Source of the DNA: Fomitopsis serialis
Taxonomy: Eukaryota > Basidiomycota > Agaricomycetes > Polyporales > Fomitopsidaceae
Length of the DNA: 64,000 bases
Direction of reading: 5' to 3'
Assembly: GCF_022376445.1 (NCBI RefSeq)
Contig: NW_025954966.1
Span: 62,001-126,000, forward strand
Part shown: in pieces, positions 46,771-58,709 of the stretch
Layout: each line of letters opens with the position of its first letter
How positions within the stretch are numbered: position 1 is the stretch's first letter
Made by a program: the position numbers and the translations under genes
Notes under the pieces: generated by a model
Database searches by the model: none
What the model was told of the DNA's origin: nothing
The model's input: only the letters and a program-made list of their open reading frames with translations

Positions 46771-49562
46771 CTACGGGCCCGAGACCAACATTGTCGGTAT
46801 CTCCCCCACCCGCAACCTCGTCCCGCCAAATGGCCTCAACGTGACGTCAAACGGCTCGCCTGTACACTCATTCGGGCTCTGAGGCGGCCAATCCGGGTCC
46901 CCGTCCGCGAGCGGCCACTCGATCTCGCACGCCGCCGCGGTCAGCCACTGCGGCTGCGCGCCCGTCGCCCAGACGTAGTACGGGAGCGCGCTGTTCGCTG
47001 GCGGCTGCGAGTGGAAGGTGAGCGTGGACGGGTCGAGGGCGATGTTCCAGGGTACGGGGGAGCCAGTCGTGGTCGTGCGTGTGGTTGTCGTACTGCGGTG
47101 CGGGGTGAGTAGGTAAGGACGGGGAGGAAGGGGCTTACTAGTAGAAGATCGGACTCTGGGACGCCGGGGAGGGTGTTAGCAGTCTGAGGGGTCCTGAGGC
47201 CCTATGCATACATGCTGTTAGCGTCTCCATACTCGAAGGTCATCGCGCACACTCACCTCATTGCAGGCCTTAGCGTCTCGTTATATGCTAGGTCTACCGC
47301 GTAGAACAGCGGGCCCCGGTGCACGGCTATGCTCCCGTTCGACCGTGACTCGATCACCACCTCCATGTCGAGGTACAGCTCGACAACCGTTTCCCCTGCC
47401 TGGACAGCCACGGCCTGGAGGAGCTCTTGAGATCCTGGGACAACGCAGCCGCGGGCTGCCCGTCGACGCTGAGGGTGCTCCCCGACTTCGCCCAGCCGGG
47501 TATGCGCACGTAGAACGTGAACGGCGCCGAGGCCTCGATCCTATACTCCAGCGTCTGCCCAAACGGATACAGCGTGTCCACCGTGACTGTCCGCATCATC
47601 AACGAACTCACTCCTCGCCACCGAAGACGTACTCACCATTCACGCTCGCCCCGCCCGCCAAGCGTGTCGCGAGCGTCGCGGGCCCGAGGAGCGCGTGCAC
47701 GAGCGCGGCGCCGTCGTCCGCGAGCAGGAAGCTGTTGGCCCAGAACTTGGGCCACGCCTGCGGGTGGTTGACGGTGCAGCAGGGGAAGTCGGGCTCCATG
47801 CCCATGACGTTGCTGTATGGCCCGTCCGTCGCCCACGGCTTCCCGTCCGTGCGGTTCTGCACCCAGACTTGGTTCGTCTGTTGCAGGTACTGCTGGGCCC
47901 ACCAGTCGGGCGTGCTCTGTGGTGTTATCCCGTCAGTGGGTAGCAGACGGGGAGCGAGGAGGGCGCGCCTGTGCTGGGACCGCGTTGTAGGCGATCTTTT
48001 CGGTGAGGTCGGCCCAGGCTGGCTCGCCGAGGGTGGCGTACATGTACTCGAGAGAGAACATCGCTCGACGCTCGCGCAGTATCAGAGCTGCGATGCAACC
48101 CGTGTGAGGTTGGATCCGCAGCGAGGGAGAACACAGCGTACCCGCGTGAGGGGTGTAATCCGCCGAGATGCTCATCGGTGCTGAAATGCCTTGTGGCCTG
48201 CCGTGATACTTCCATAGCATCTCCATGCGCGCGTAGCTGATCAGGGTCAAGTCAGTACTGGCGCGCGCTGGAGACGTAATGACACGTACGTGCTCGCGAT
48301 GTCACTCGGGTCGCCCGTAATTCGCCAAACCAAGGCCTCTGACTTCAGAGCTGAACGAAAGTCATGGCCACTTTCAGTTCAAACCCACATCATATGTGTG
48401 AGACCTACATTCTGCGATATTGACACCATGTCTGTACTCCCATTCAGCAAGTCGCATATACAGCATCATAGGGTGCACCTCACCTCTCCTGAGTATCCTC
48501 GCCCGCAAGCACCCCCAACCTCGGGAACGTCCCATTGTCGACGTAGAAATCACGCTTCCATGCGAAGCCCTGCGCCTGGGCGGCTTGCATCAGGGAGATC
48601 AGCTCCGTTTCCTTCCCTCTGGCGTCGTTGTCGTAGAGCCACTGCAGCACAAGAACGAGCTAACACATCCGAGGAAAGCATGAGTACGACTCCGAGGGTT
48701 TTCTGGAACGCACCTCCTCCCAGCGGACGACCTGGAAGCCGTACTGCCCTCCGAGGTCTTCGTCGCCTATGTCGCCGTCTGCGAAGCGCTTCGCTGCGTA
48801 TGGGACGAAGGCGTGCATGAGGTCGCAGATCTCTTCCTTCCGACTGGGATCGGCTTCCGCGTATTGCTGGTGGATGATGGTCGTGAGCCCACCTTCGTGG
48901 GTGACGGGTGACGACTTACAATGAGTCCGAGCATAACGAGGTACCTCGGCCACAAAAGTGTCGGGAGAGACGCGTTGAACGGAGCGGGGCCGAAGTTGCC
49001 TGAGGGATGGCGCGACGCGAGGACGTGGTCGAGGAAGTTCTCCGTGTATCCGATGAGGGTGTCGTTCTGGAGCTGGTGGGCGAGCGCAATCCAGCTGTTA
49101 CTAAGTAAGACGGCGGGAGTATGATGCGTGCGCAATATGTCGAGTATCAGTCAGGCTTACAACCAGTATGGAGCGGCCTCCTGCATCTCGCTGTACTCCA
49201 GCATGCCTCCTTGCCAGATCGAGTCCTTCACACTGGAAGCGAAATTCTCTGCGTGAATGATAGTAGTGATGGCAAGATAATACAAGAGCTCACTAGCTGT
49301 ACCACAGAGGCTGTTGACTCGCAAGCCCGTTGGCTAATACCTGGGCCATGTTCATCCCCCATCCGTGCGGTTTGACTACACCCGTTGGGAGGCGAGTATA
49401 TACGGGTTCCAGCACTACAAAGACGTTATGCAGGCCACTCGAGAAAAGACAAACTATAAACTCACGCTTATCACTGGACGTGCCCAATATGTGTACATCC
49501 TCGATCCCGGGCGTAAACCATCCCAGAAATGGCACTTGCGCTAGGAGACGTCCGAAGCGCAT
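46771..49562 (-). CDS. GH127/DUF1680-like glycosidase (beta-L-arabinofuranosidase type), several frame breaks
   Basis: Multi-exon minus-strand gene. Recognisable blocks in order: LPTGVVKPHGWGMNMAQ (about 49390-49340), DSIWQGGMLEYSEMQEAAPYW (about 49230-49170), W-P-R-Y-L-V-M-L-G-L-I (about 48940), LQWLYDNDARGKETELI (about 48640), HGVN, KYHGRPQG (about 48210), FSLEYMYATLGEPAWADL (about 48030), GMEPDFPCCTVNHPQAWPKF (about 47790), F-Y-V-R-I-P-G-W-A-K (about 47500) and H-R-G-P-L-F-Y-A-V. The double-Cys C-C-T-V-N-H block and P-G-W are typical of fungal DUF1680/GH127 enzymes that remove terminal arabinofuranose. Frame is lost at about 48195 and regained near 48145, and lost again near 47430 (between SQD and LLQAVAV). 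A splice near 47985 lacks a GT donor. Start at 49562 is tentative and no clear signal peptide was found. Confidence 0.75.
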
Positions 49563-50043
49563 CGTTCTCCCCTACGACTGCCAGTGGTTAGATGCGGAAT
49601 CAAGAAGAGTTAGCAAGGTACGACGCCGTCTATAATATACCCGAATCTCTCGACTCACCGTATGGTCGCAGACATGATAAGTATGAGAGGAATAGCGGAT
49701 TGATATGAGCAGGCACTCACACGCGCGTCCGACGGGCCGCCGTCGCCGCCAAGTCGATCGCGTTTGTCACGTGCGCGCGTTGTGGCGCGAGCCTGAGGCG
49801 GGTCATTGGCACTCGATGCTGCGGCTCTTGAGCTTGGACAGCAACATCCATCTCCGCGCCAATCGCATCTTCGCTCCCTCACGTAGCCCTTCGATTTATC
49901 GACACATTGTTATACACTCGTATCCTGATGCTTACGCTACTAAGCTCGTTTGGTCATTCGCTTTTAGGTGAGCTCTCTATAGCACCGATAACCCAGGTCG
50001 ATCGTCCAGCCTCACACAAGGCAGCCCTAACATCAAGATTTCA
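49563..50043. other. Intergenic
   Basis: About 480 bp upstream of the glycosidase and downstream of the phosphatase (both minus). May include an extra 5' exon of the glycosidase; nothing firm. Confidence 0.35.
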
Positions 50044-51940
50044 TCACAAAACAAGCAGAGAACCAACGGCCAATCCAAGCAAGGTCAGCCCCGGCACCAC
50101 AACGCTAACCTTACCACTCGTCCAGCTCCCCGCGCTCGCGGACGGCGTGCTCGTGTACCCCTGCGTGCCGTTGGGGTAGTCATAACCCGGGTTCTGTGCC
50201 CACGGCGTGTCGAGGCCCTTCGCGGTCAAGTTCACCGGCGCAGGCAGTGACGCGGCGGACAGCGAGGTGTCGAGCCCAGGGCCCTTGAAGACAGGCCCGC
50301 CGCCCGCGCCGGTGGCGTTCAAGTTCGGCGCGCTGAAGGGCACGTAGTATTCGGGGTTGAGCGGGCCGGGGATCGTGCCCGTAAGGTTCAGCAGTGCTGC
50401 GCCGCGAGAGACCGTCAAGGAGAGTCAGGTCATGGTATGCGATGCACTCACGGATGTCAGAGGAGTTGGCCGAAATGCCGTTGTTCTTCCACCCGGTCAC
50501 GTTGCGACGAACTCGAAGACGTTGTTCAGCGTCGCGTTCGTGTCGCCGCGCCGAGGGAGCCGAGGCCCCAGTTCGCCTGCACCGTGGACAGGCACGAGTA
50601 GTGCGTATAGAACGTGTCGTCCGTCGTATTCTTCAGCTCGGCGGGCAGCCCGCCTCCGAGGGCAAGTGTCCAGACACGGTTGTTGATGCTGTAGGCTGTT
50701 ATGGACACGGCACATCAGTTGCGTTGGTTTTGCAGGAGTATAGGTGGGATGGAACCCACTCTCGGTCTCGTCGAAGGTGAGCAAGATAATCGTGCGGTTG
50801 TCGTTGAAGCGCGTGTCAGCGAGCAGCGGGTTAAGCCAGATTGGATCCACTGGCTCATGAAGTCGATGGTCGTGTCATGTCCCTAACACCATAGAGATCA
50901 GTAAGCACCCTATTTGATCAATTGCTTATGAACGTACGTCGTTGACGAGGTTGGGTGTAATGAAGCTCCACTGGGGCATCACACTTGCATTCAGGTCCCT
51001 GGCGAAGTCATTGACTATGTGCCGTCTTCTCAGTCAGGCTCGCGATGATCACGGGGAACATGGAACATACAGTTTCGGATCCGAAGCGCACGGTCTGTGA
51101 CGTTCGACACCGAGTCGAAGATGACGAGCGGGTTGTGCTTGCGCACATAGTAGGTGTAATCACCAGAGCCAGCTATCGCACACGAGTCAGCGCCGGCCCA
51201 AGCTCTTGCCCGCGAACCAACTCACAAATGTAGTCGAACGAGGTGTAATTATAGCCCTGATCCAGGAGGTGAGCATTGATCATACGTCTGCGATGGTCTG
51301 TGAACTTACGGTGTATCCGTCGTAAGGCATGGACTCTTGGTCTGTCCCAGGCATTCGTCAGCAACAGGTGGAGGAAGCGGTCTGCGGACACCTACAAGAA
51401 GCCCACGAGACATTCTTTTGTTCGAGGAGGTCAACAACCGTGGAGATGTTCATCGGGATGGCCCCTTCAGTGGTCTGGTCAGTGTTCGTTCAAATCCCTG
51501 CTTCGTCACTCACGGAAGTCGTCGGCACCGTTGCCGAAGAAGTCACCACCCGTTACCGCGATGTAGTTGGGCTCCGAAGGGTGCGTCATCGCGTAGTACG
51601 ACGTGAAGAGGACACCCTGCTCCGCCAGGGTTTGGAACGTCGAGGACGACGCCGCCGTCTCGACTGCGTCGCGCATCGCATTCAGCACGAGTGCGCATTC
51701 GACATGAAGCACCAACTCACAGTCAGTGTTCTCGAACCAGATCTGGATGAACCGGTCGAACGCCTTGCCGGACACGACCGGCCCATTCTGCAGGGTGTTG
51801 TTCGACTGGCCCGTGTAGTTCGTCGACTCGGAGTTGTACGAGTACGCAGGCGGCGAGAACGCCTGCGCCGTCGCGGCGAGGGCTGAGCCTGCGTACGCGA
51901 GGAGCGAGCCCGCAACGAGGAGAGCCTGGCTGACAGTCAT
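50044..51940 (-). CDS. Secreted acid phosphatase, phosphoesterase family, GPI-anchor type
   Basis: The minus-strand gene starts at 51940 with a signal peptide (MTVSQALLVAGSLLAYAGSALA). Exon 1 ends at 51721 and the splice gives I-W-F-E-N-T-D-F, followed by S-Y-Y-A-M-T-H-P-S-E-P-N-Y-I-A-V-T-G-G-D-F-F-G. This is the core of the fungal phosphoesterase-type acid phosphatases. Later blocks are H-N-P-L-V-I-F-D-S-V, W-S-F-I-T-P-N-L-V-N-D, T-F-D-E-T-E (about 50770) and H-Y-S-C-L-S-T-V-Q-A-N-W-G-L-G-S-L. The C-terminus has Ser/Thr/Pro-rich sequence and a hydrophobic tail ending GLTLLGLAVGSLLVL, as for GPI attachment. Frame is lost by 1 nt near 50546-50556 (GSLG then GDTNATLNNVF in another frame). The enzyme hydrolyses phosphomonoesters at the cell surface. 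Exons between were placed only approximately. Confidence 0.82.
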
Positions 51941-52708
51941 GTCGATAAATCCCCACTGTGCGCGACCGGCTGAGCAGCACACCAGCCTGGAGGACGGGGC
52001 ACCGAAACGCGTCCCTCCCTTCGCGTGCCTGGGTTATATGGCCCCCTCGTCTCACAACTGTCGCGGGAAAGGCTCGAGCTCTTGCGAACGTTCATTCCCT
52101 CTCCGCGTACGGCACGCGATACAGGAACCCGGATGCTCTCCGTCTCGGCGTTCCCACTTCGAAGGTCTGATGCCTTGATTGCGTTCTGTCGCTGCCGAGG
52201 AAGGTTGGCCTCGGGGCGTCAGCTCCCACTAAGCGACTGCGCGAACGTGCTCGCCGTGATAGGACTGTCCTCCCTCAGTCTACCTGCATTCGGACTCGAG
52301 GCCAGGGACACTGCTGTATCGAGGAGGCACCGTATGCCGGAAGATTGCTGCCATGGTAAGTGTCATACTTAGGCCACCTGTTCCATGTGGTCGGAGACAA
52401 ATCGCAGGCCTCAGTTTCCGCTCCGTCTGCGCTCTACATTACATTTTCTCACACGGCCACTTCTCGAGAGCGCAGTGCCCAGCGAGAAGCGATGGTGTGC
52501 AATTTGTTGCCCAGTATCAGAGTAGTATAGATCGTGTTGTGGGACCTAGTCGCTGTATGTCCACGTTCGTTCGGACGCACCGGGTACCTTCCTCCCTATG
52601 CAAGAAATACACCCATAAGTACAGCTACAAGCAGCGTGAGTCTATCGAGGTCGTCAGTATTCGAACCAGCCATCTCTGGTGCGTAGCAAGTCGTAAGCAC
52701 AGTCACGC
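51941..52708. other. Intergenic, promoter side of the phosphatase
   Basis: About 770 bp between the phosphatase start and the 3' end of the oxidase (both minus). Contains the phosphatase promoter. No gene seen. Confidence 0.4.
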
Positions 52709-55161
52709 CTATTTTCCGCACATGTCGAGCATGTACTGCGGGATCCGGAACTGCGCGCTCTTGGCCGGCAGGATGTTGAACTGGAAGAGCAGCCCGGCGG
52801 CCATGTGCCATTGGATGTCTACGGCGGCGATCAGCACTACTGTGGACGCCCTGCTAACGGGGCGAACAAGATGGACGGGACTCACGACAGTGGAAGGCCC
52901 AGTAGCCCGGGTTGTCCGCGACGAAGCGGAGGATCATCCAGGTGTACGCTGGGATGACGACCGTGTCGCGGCTGTCGGTCGAGTCGTCAGCTAGTATTCC
53001 GTTGTACGATACATTGTGCTCACAGCATCGGCGTGGTGTTGTTCGGCGTCTGGCCTTGCCACCGTCCGTCGCCACCGTCCATGATCCAGAACTGCAGGTT
53101 TCCCAATGACCACGCCACTCTTAAACCACATAGCCCGCGACTCACCTTGTACCCGTGCAGGTGGAACGGGTGGTCCCCGTCGTCGAGGTTGTCGATGATC
53201 ATCTCCACCACGGACACGTCGTTCACGGTCGTCATCAGCTGCGAGCCGTCGAAGTTGGACGACCCCGTCGGCGTCGCGTTGCCCAGGTGGCTGAAGAGAC
53301 TCGACGTGTTGTTCAGCGGCTCCCATGACTACCCGCCATGCGAGTCAGCACGAGCCGGAGGCACACGAGGGAGGAGAGGAGAGGGGCACGCACGGTTTCG
53401 TTGATGAATGCGAGGTACTTCGAGGTGGACTCGTCTTGACCCGCGGGATATTCCATCGCCATCGTGAAGTAGACGGTGCTATCGCACCAAGTCATCACCA
53501 CGAGCCAGAAATGCATGTTGAGGTACGTACAAGGTCGGATCTGGCACTGGTCTGCCATTAGCGGGCACGAGATCGGTTCGTCCAGCTCTCCAGGCGAGCC
53601 GCTCGGGGCGCAGGCGGGTTATCCAGGAGGGCCACGTCTGGCATCGCGTCGCCGTCCACCCCGTACCGGATGACGCCGCGGATCTCGGTCTGGCATCCCG
53701 GGTTGTCGTACTAATGGCACCGAACCCGTCAAGTCAGTAGCCCGCATATACATGAAGAAGAGAGAGAGACGCACCGTGAATTGGGTGGTGTCGAGCGCCG
53801 CGCGCATCCAGTACGCGCCCGCGGTCTGGTTCGTCCTGAGGAGCACGGAGTAGCGCTGTGCGACCGCAACGGACACGCTGGAGACCTCGACGGGCTCAAC
53901 GGGGGTGCCGTCGCCCTCGATGACGGTCAGGGTGTGCCCGTCGACGGAGAACGCGAGCGGAACGAAGGTACCGGGGTTGATGATGCGGAGTCGGTATGTC
54001 GTGTCCCTACATATTGCATCTTAATCGACGAACATAAAGAGACACAAAGTGGACGTACGGCTGGAGGGTGAAGTTGAAGAACGAGGTGTTGTGCGAGCCG
54101 TATTGGCCTACGCCGTTGATGGTACCGCCATCGGGCACAGGCTCATTACCGGGCGTGCCGTCGATACCCCCAGGCTACAAATCACTGAGTCTTTTGAGCG
54201 CTGGTTCAAGGCATACAACCTACGATGAAGTAGTACTCCAATAGTTCCGGGGAGAACCGTGGTACAGGTCGGAAATCTGGATGACCAGGTCCTCGTCGTA
54301 TGCAGGCACGGACTCGTTCCGGCCGTGTACCACCACTGCCAACGGAACCAGGCACGTCAGCACGTTCGTCCGTCGAATCGAGACTAAGATATCGGCGGAC
54401 TGATCGACGGTCCGCCGTGAACGAGGAAGAGGACTTACGCGCGCCGGTGATGCCGTCGGTGTACTGCGTGTCCGCGTCTGCGCCGGTGCCTCACCGTCAG
54501 TATGCGCGGACCTGAAGCAGACCAAGGGGAGACGCACGGGCGTGCCACCATGTGCTTCCCATCCAGTTGTCAACTGCCGGCGGTCGTGTGAGTGCGAGTA
54601 TAAGGCGGCGCGTGACTGCACAGGGCAGCTTACCGTGAAGTTGTAGACCATCCACTCGCCCGGGGGATCCCACTGCAGGGGAGGGCGTCGGTCAATGGAC
54701 CGAAAGAGCAGCAGACAGATGCGCCCTACCTGTGTGATGGCGTCGGTGCCGTCGTAGTAGTTTGTCCGTTCCTATCAGTGTTTGTCCGTCAGCATCGACA
54801 GCGATGTCCATCGAAAGCCCATGCGTAATCTACTGACTGGAACAGCCCGTGCCAGTGAATGCACTGACAGCAGAATCACCAATCAGTAAGAAGTCCGAGG
54901 ACAGGAGAGGCCTACGTAGCGTTGGGCAGTTTGTTCGTGACGTTCACGACGATCCTGTCGTCGACGTTGGCCTCGATCGTAGGTCCCGGATACATCCCTG
55001 CGAACAGATTCACCACAAACCCAGCGCGCGGGTCGCCGGATCGGCTCACCGTTCACGACGAGCATCAGCTTCTCCACCCCGTCTGGCGCACCCATCGCCT
55101 CCTCAACCGCAAAGTCGTAATACCGCGTCGTCGGTGGCTCGTTCACAAGGCTCATGTTCAT
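52709..55161 (-). CDS. Multicopper oxidase (laccase / Fet3-like), many exons
   Basis: Minus-strand gene. Cupredoxin blocks in order: G-x-Y-P-G-P-T-I-E-A (about 54980), I-H-W-H-G-L-F-Q (about 54855), T-N-Y-Y-D-G-T-D-A-I-T-Q (about 54750), V-H-G-R-N-E-S (about 54320), Y-R-L-R-I-I-N (about 53995), D-N-P-G-C-Q (about 53700), H-P-F-H-L-H-G-Y (about 53165), D-N-P-G-Y-W-A-F-H-C and H-I-Q-W-H-M (about 52905-52815). These supply the four His clusters and the type-1 Cys. The C-terminus ends Q-Y-M-L-D-M-C-G-K at 52709. Members oxidise phenols or Fe(II) with O2 at the cell surface; the split cannot be decided by eye. A 1-nt break is likely near the I-H-W-H block. The start at 55161 is tentative; an in-frame membrane-anchor segment lies upstream behind a TGA. 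Confidence 0.85.
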
Positions 55162-56162
55162 CCAAGACGCACTGAGTCGGGCGTCGACACCGTCGAGAGC
55201 ACCGTCGAGTCTCCAGAACCGACGCCAGAATGTGGTGCCTCAGCCCAGACCGAGCCCCAGCCCAAGCGCGAGTGCAACAGATATGACCGCCGTCGTCGCG
55301 AGTGTGGCCGCTACCCAGAAAAGCGGCGCCATCGCGACGTGGGTCGCGGCGGGGACAGCAGACCAGGGCCCGTGAGCCGCTCTTTTCGATGGGCGTACCA
55401 GCTTTTGAGTCGGGCATCCTGACGTATGGATGGGCAGCGCTGCTGGGTGGAATCGTAGCGCCATGCGGGGGCGGCGAGCGAGTGTTTAAGCGTCACCGGG
55501 AGTTACGGCAATAAAAGGCGAGGCGGTCAGTACGGTAACCGCATTATAGTCGGAAATGAGGCGTCACTCACAGTCGCGATCACACACCGACGGGAACCTG
55601 CTGTAAGCCGCGACGAGCCCAGTTACGCTCTGCACAAGCGCGAGAGCGTCCAGAGTGCACGAAGCGTTCGAGGTAATGAGGATTGACGCGGTGCGGGGCC
55701 TTTGTCTTCAAATCCCCCACCCTCGATTGGAGGACGAACGTGCGAGGACGTAAATATGGTCCTCGATAGAGATTTGATGGGATCTCGAAGGAGGCGCCTC
55801 GGCAGGAAGCGTCCGCGAGCGGCGTTCCACGAACCTGGCTGGACGATTTCATAGCATGTCACGAGCTTCCCACCGCACGCCAGTTCGAAGCGCAGATACT
55901 CGGACGCCGCACCACATGACAGGGCATGCTCGGTGCGAGACTGAGTAAGACCGCAACGCCGCCACGCACCAGCACCCTGCTGCAGACCCGTCAGCCAGTC
56001 GAGGGGGCATTACTCACTAGAAAGCCGGCGGGAGAAGCGCCGTGCTCTGGACACCGGCGTGCACAGCGGAACGCGGATAGTATTACACAAGTACGACCTA
56101 TACAGCACGCCGGTTGCGTCAGTAGCTTACATCCTTCGCCATACCACACCTCCGCGTCCTCC
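55162..56162. other. Upstream of oxidase; orphan membrane-anchor frame at 55332-55243
   Basis: The minus strand from 55332 encodes MAPLFWVAATLATTAVISV and a Gly/Leu-rich continuation, a good signal anchor, in the same frame as the oxidase but ending at TGA 55242-55240. The segment 55243-55162 is otherwise open into the oxidase. The remainder (to 56162) has only unsupported frames. Confidence 0.45.
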
Positions 56163-57788
56163 TCAGTCAAGGGAACAGCCCGGACCCCAGGACCGCCCAG
56201 CCCCGCGCCCGGAAGGCCTTTCCCCTTCTCTGCAGCGGCCGCCCCGAACACCGACGGCACCGGGATGCCACAGCAGTCGCCCCACCCGACCTCGCGCTGG
56301 CCCGCCCCGCCCATGTCGGCATGGGCGTGGTCGTGGCCGCAGTGCGCGTCGTCGTCCTGGCCGGCTCGCTGCGCGGAGGCGGCATCGGCCCGTCCCATGC
56401 GAGGATCGAGCCGAAGAGGAAGTGCTGCATGACGGGCAGCTTGCCTAGGACCTCCGCGAGGTACATCTTGATCATCCCCGAGTTGACCTTGTCCCAGGTC
56501 TTGACCTGGTGCGGACGTTAGCCTGCTATGTGCGGCGAGCGGAGGCGACCAATGGCGTACCGCGGATATGTCGTCGAGCATGGGCGAGTGCCATCGCAGC
56601 GAGGCTGACTTGACCTGCGTGTGGCGCACGCGGCGCGTAATCAATCAAAGGCTCATGGAGGCGAGAGAGGGGCGTGGATCGTGTGGCACGCGACGTACAG
56701 AGTTGATGAATTTGATACAGGCGAAGTACATGTAGTACTTGGAATACTCATCCACGATGTCGGCGTCATGAATGGACTTTGGCTTGATATACTTGTGTCC
56801 TATGACCGAACACGTCCAGTGAGATCTCGACGAAGATTACCGGAGGTGGAAACCACGACCTCGCAGTTGCGCAGAACCGAAGAGGAACGGCAAGAAATGG
56901 TAGTCGTCGAGACCCCAGACGCCATGCGAACCCGCGGGCTCCAGCCAGTACGTCGATTGCAGGACTCGCATGACCTGCACGTATCTGCGAAGCATGCCAA
57001 AGTGAGCACCGAATTCAAATCGAGTGACGAGACCGAAGAGCAGTCGGCTGTTTCTAGCCTCTTCCACCCATATAGCGTACACCCTTCTCGCAGATCGCTT
57101 GTCCAGAACAGTGGCGCTTTCCAAGGAGAATTCAAGGCTCAAGACCGGAAACGCACCTCCAAAACACCCTGATAACGAGAGCAACATGATCACTATCTGC
57201 ACGACTCCCAACCGTTCCAGGCAGATCAACCAGCAGAGGAAGTTGAGCTCCATGCCGCTGCCATAGTCGATACGCGTCCTATTGCCCCATGCTTCACCGA
57301 AGTAGACCGCAAGCTCGGGATCGCTGCTTCCGGCAGGTTTGGGAGTTTGGTGTGTAGGGACGGAGCAGCCTGGTAAAGCGATAGGTGAGCGTGAGCCCTT
57401 CCACAGTGCAAACCTCGCTCGCTCACCTCCTGGACCTTGTCATAGAACGTCCTAAAAGCCGGGTTCCCGAACCGCGACGCCTTGTTGTCCACAGGCGGGG
57501 TCGCCCGCGCGATCTCCTCCACCCCGTCCAGCACGCCCAACACCGCCTTCACCCCCTACACCCCGCACGGAGGAGGCTGAGTTAGCCTCCAGGTACGCAG
57601 AAAGACAAGTACTCACGCACGGGAGACTCGGAACACTCGTCCGCGAGCTTCACACCCACGACGGCGTCGTTGAGGGTCTGGATGTACGCGACGATGTCTT
57701 GGTGTGCCTGGGAGGCTTGGAAGTGTTCGAGCTGTTCCTTGAGTAGGATCACTTTGCGCGGAGGTGTGAATGAGCTTGAAGCAGCCAT
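56163..57788 (-). CDS. PP2A phosphatase activator PTPA (Rrd-type peptidyl-prolyl isomerase), frame breaks
   Basis: Minus-strand gene with start ATG at 57788. Blocks in order: [14 protein letters not shown] (about 57680), [13 protein letters not shown] (about 57460), [15 protein letters not shown] (about 57250), [21 protein letters not shown] (about 56920), [11 protein letters not shown] (about 56590), [23 protein letters not shown] (about 56440) and [14 protein letters not shown] (about 56270). This is diagnostic of PTPA, which activates PP2A in cytosol and nucleus. Single-base breaks are seen near 57320 (EAAIP to VYFGEAWG), near 56390 (before ADAASAQ) and at the C-terminus (56163-56172). The first donor/acceptor pair is also out of phase. 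Confidence 0.85.
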
Positions 57789-58709
57789 GGTCGACGTGAA
57801 TGAGAATGCTTGCCAGTGTGTGGCTCAGCCGCAGCGCTCAGGCATCCGGGCGCTTACATACTGTACCGATTGCTTAGGCGCTTGTTCGGATTCCCAACCC
57901 GATCCTAAACGTCCCCAGTTGCTTGGGAGTACAGCCAGTATTTATTGGCAAGCTTATGGGGACATACACAGCAATTTACGATGACGAAAACAACTTCATG
58001 GCATACGAGAGGGATAACAAGAGCACGAAGAGCCGAAGACATGGCGAGGCAATGGATACAATCATCAATGGAGGTGGGTATCCGTTGTAGCCTTTGCGAT
58101 CACATACTATGTACTCACTCAAATATCAAACAGAGCGTGCTTGTCGAGTGCCAGTACTTGTTGAATCGTCACTTGAAACGTTGCCGTTGACCGGTGACCA
58201 CCACGGCCTCCTTAAGACCTCCGAGCCAGGCCTGGTCGAAAGCACAGAACGACATCAGTGATTACCATACGGTGGTGCGACAGATACACAATGATGCGCC
58301 GTCGTCGAGGGCAGGACATGGCGTCTCATAAGACGCTTGTCGGCTTTTACATATGGTCTGCAACGGAGACTAGGCCTCTCATTTCCCATATGAGAAGTCA
58401 CGCTGATCCCAGTTTGTGCACTCACTGGCTCTTTGCAGACATTATTATAGCAACCGTGGACGTCGTCGATGATAATGAGGATCTACCTACTTTCCACGAG
58501 ACCCCAGTGCTCCGTCGAGGAAGTTGGTAGGCCTACAACTTAAGCTCACTGTGACTCCACAGACACGGCGTTCATGCACATGCTTCATGCTTCATAAAAG
58601 TCGCTTTTGACAGCAGCCTACAATCTCAACAGCTGCTGTTCGCTCGTACGACGTATATATTTCACGCTGTGCACCTCAAGCTCGCCAGCTCCCCCTATTT
58701 TGCACTCTG
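57789..58709. other. Intergenic with a relic end of the mobile element
   Basis: About 920 bp between divergent genes. It holds a 21-bp match to the right end of the 6.1-kb element (listed separately). Short frames show no motif. Confidence 0.45.
58352..58372 (+). repeat. Relic or relative of the mobile element's right terminus
   Basis: Matches 20 of 21 bases of 22637-22657, the last 21 bp of the 6.1-kb element, ending in the same AGACTA... terminus. The upstream hairpin is not preserved. No coding part is present here. Confidence 0.6.

Noticed and set aside
55240..55242. TGA as selenocysteine in the oxidase
   Set aside because: Selenoproteins are not expected in Agaricomycetes and no conserved Cys/Sec position is known here; error or anchor loss is simpler.
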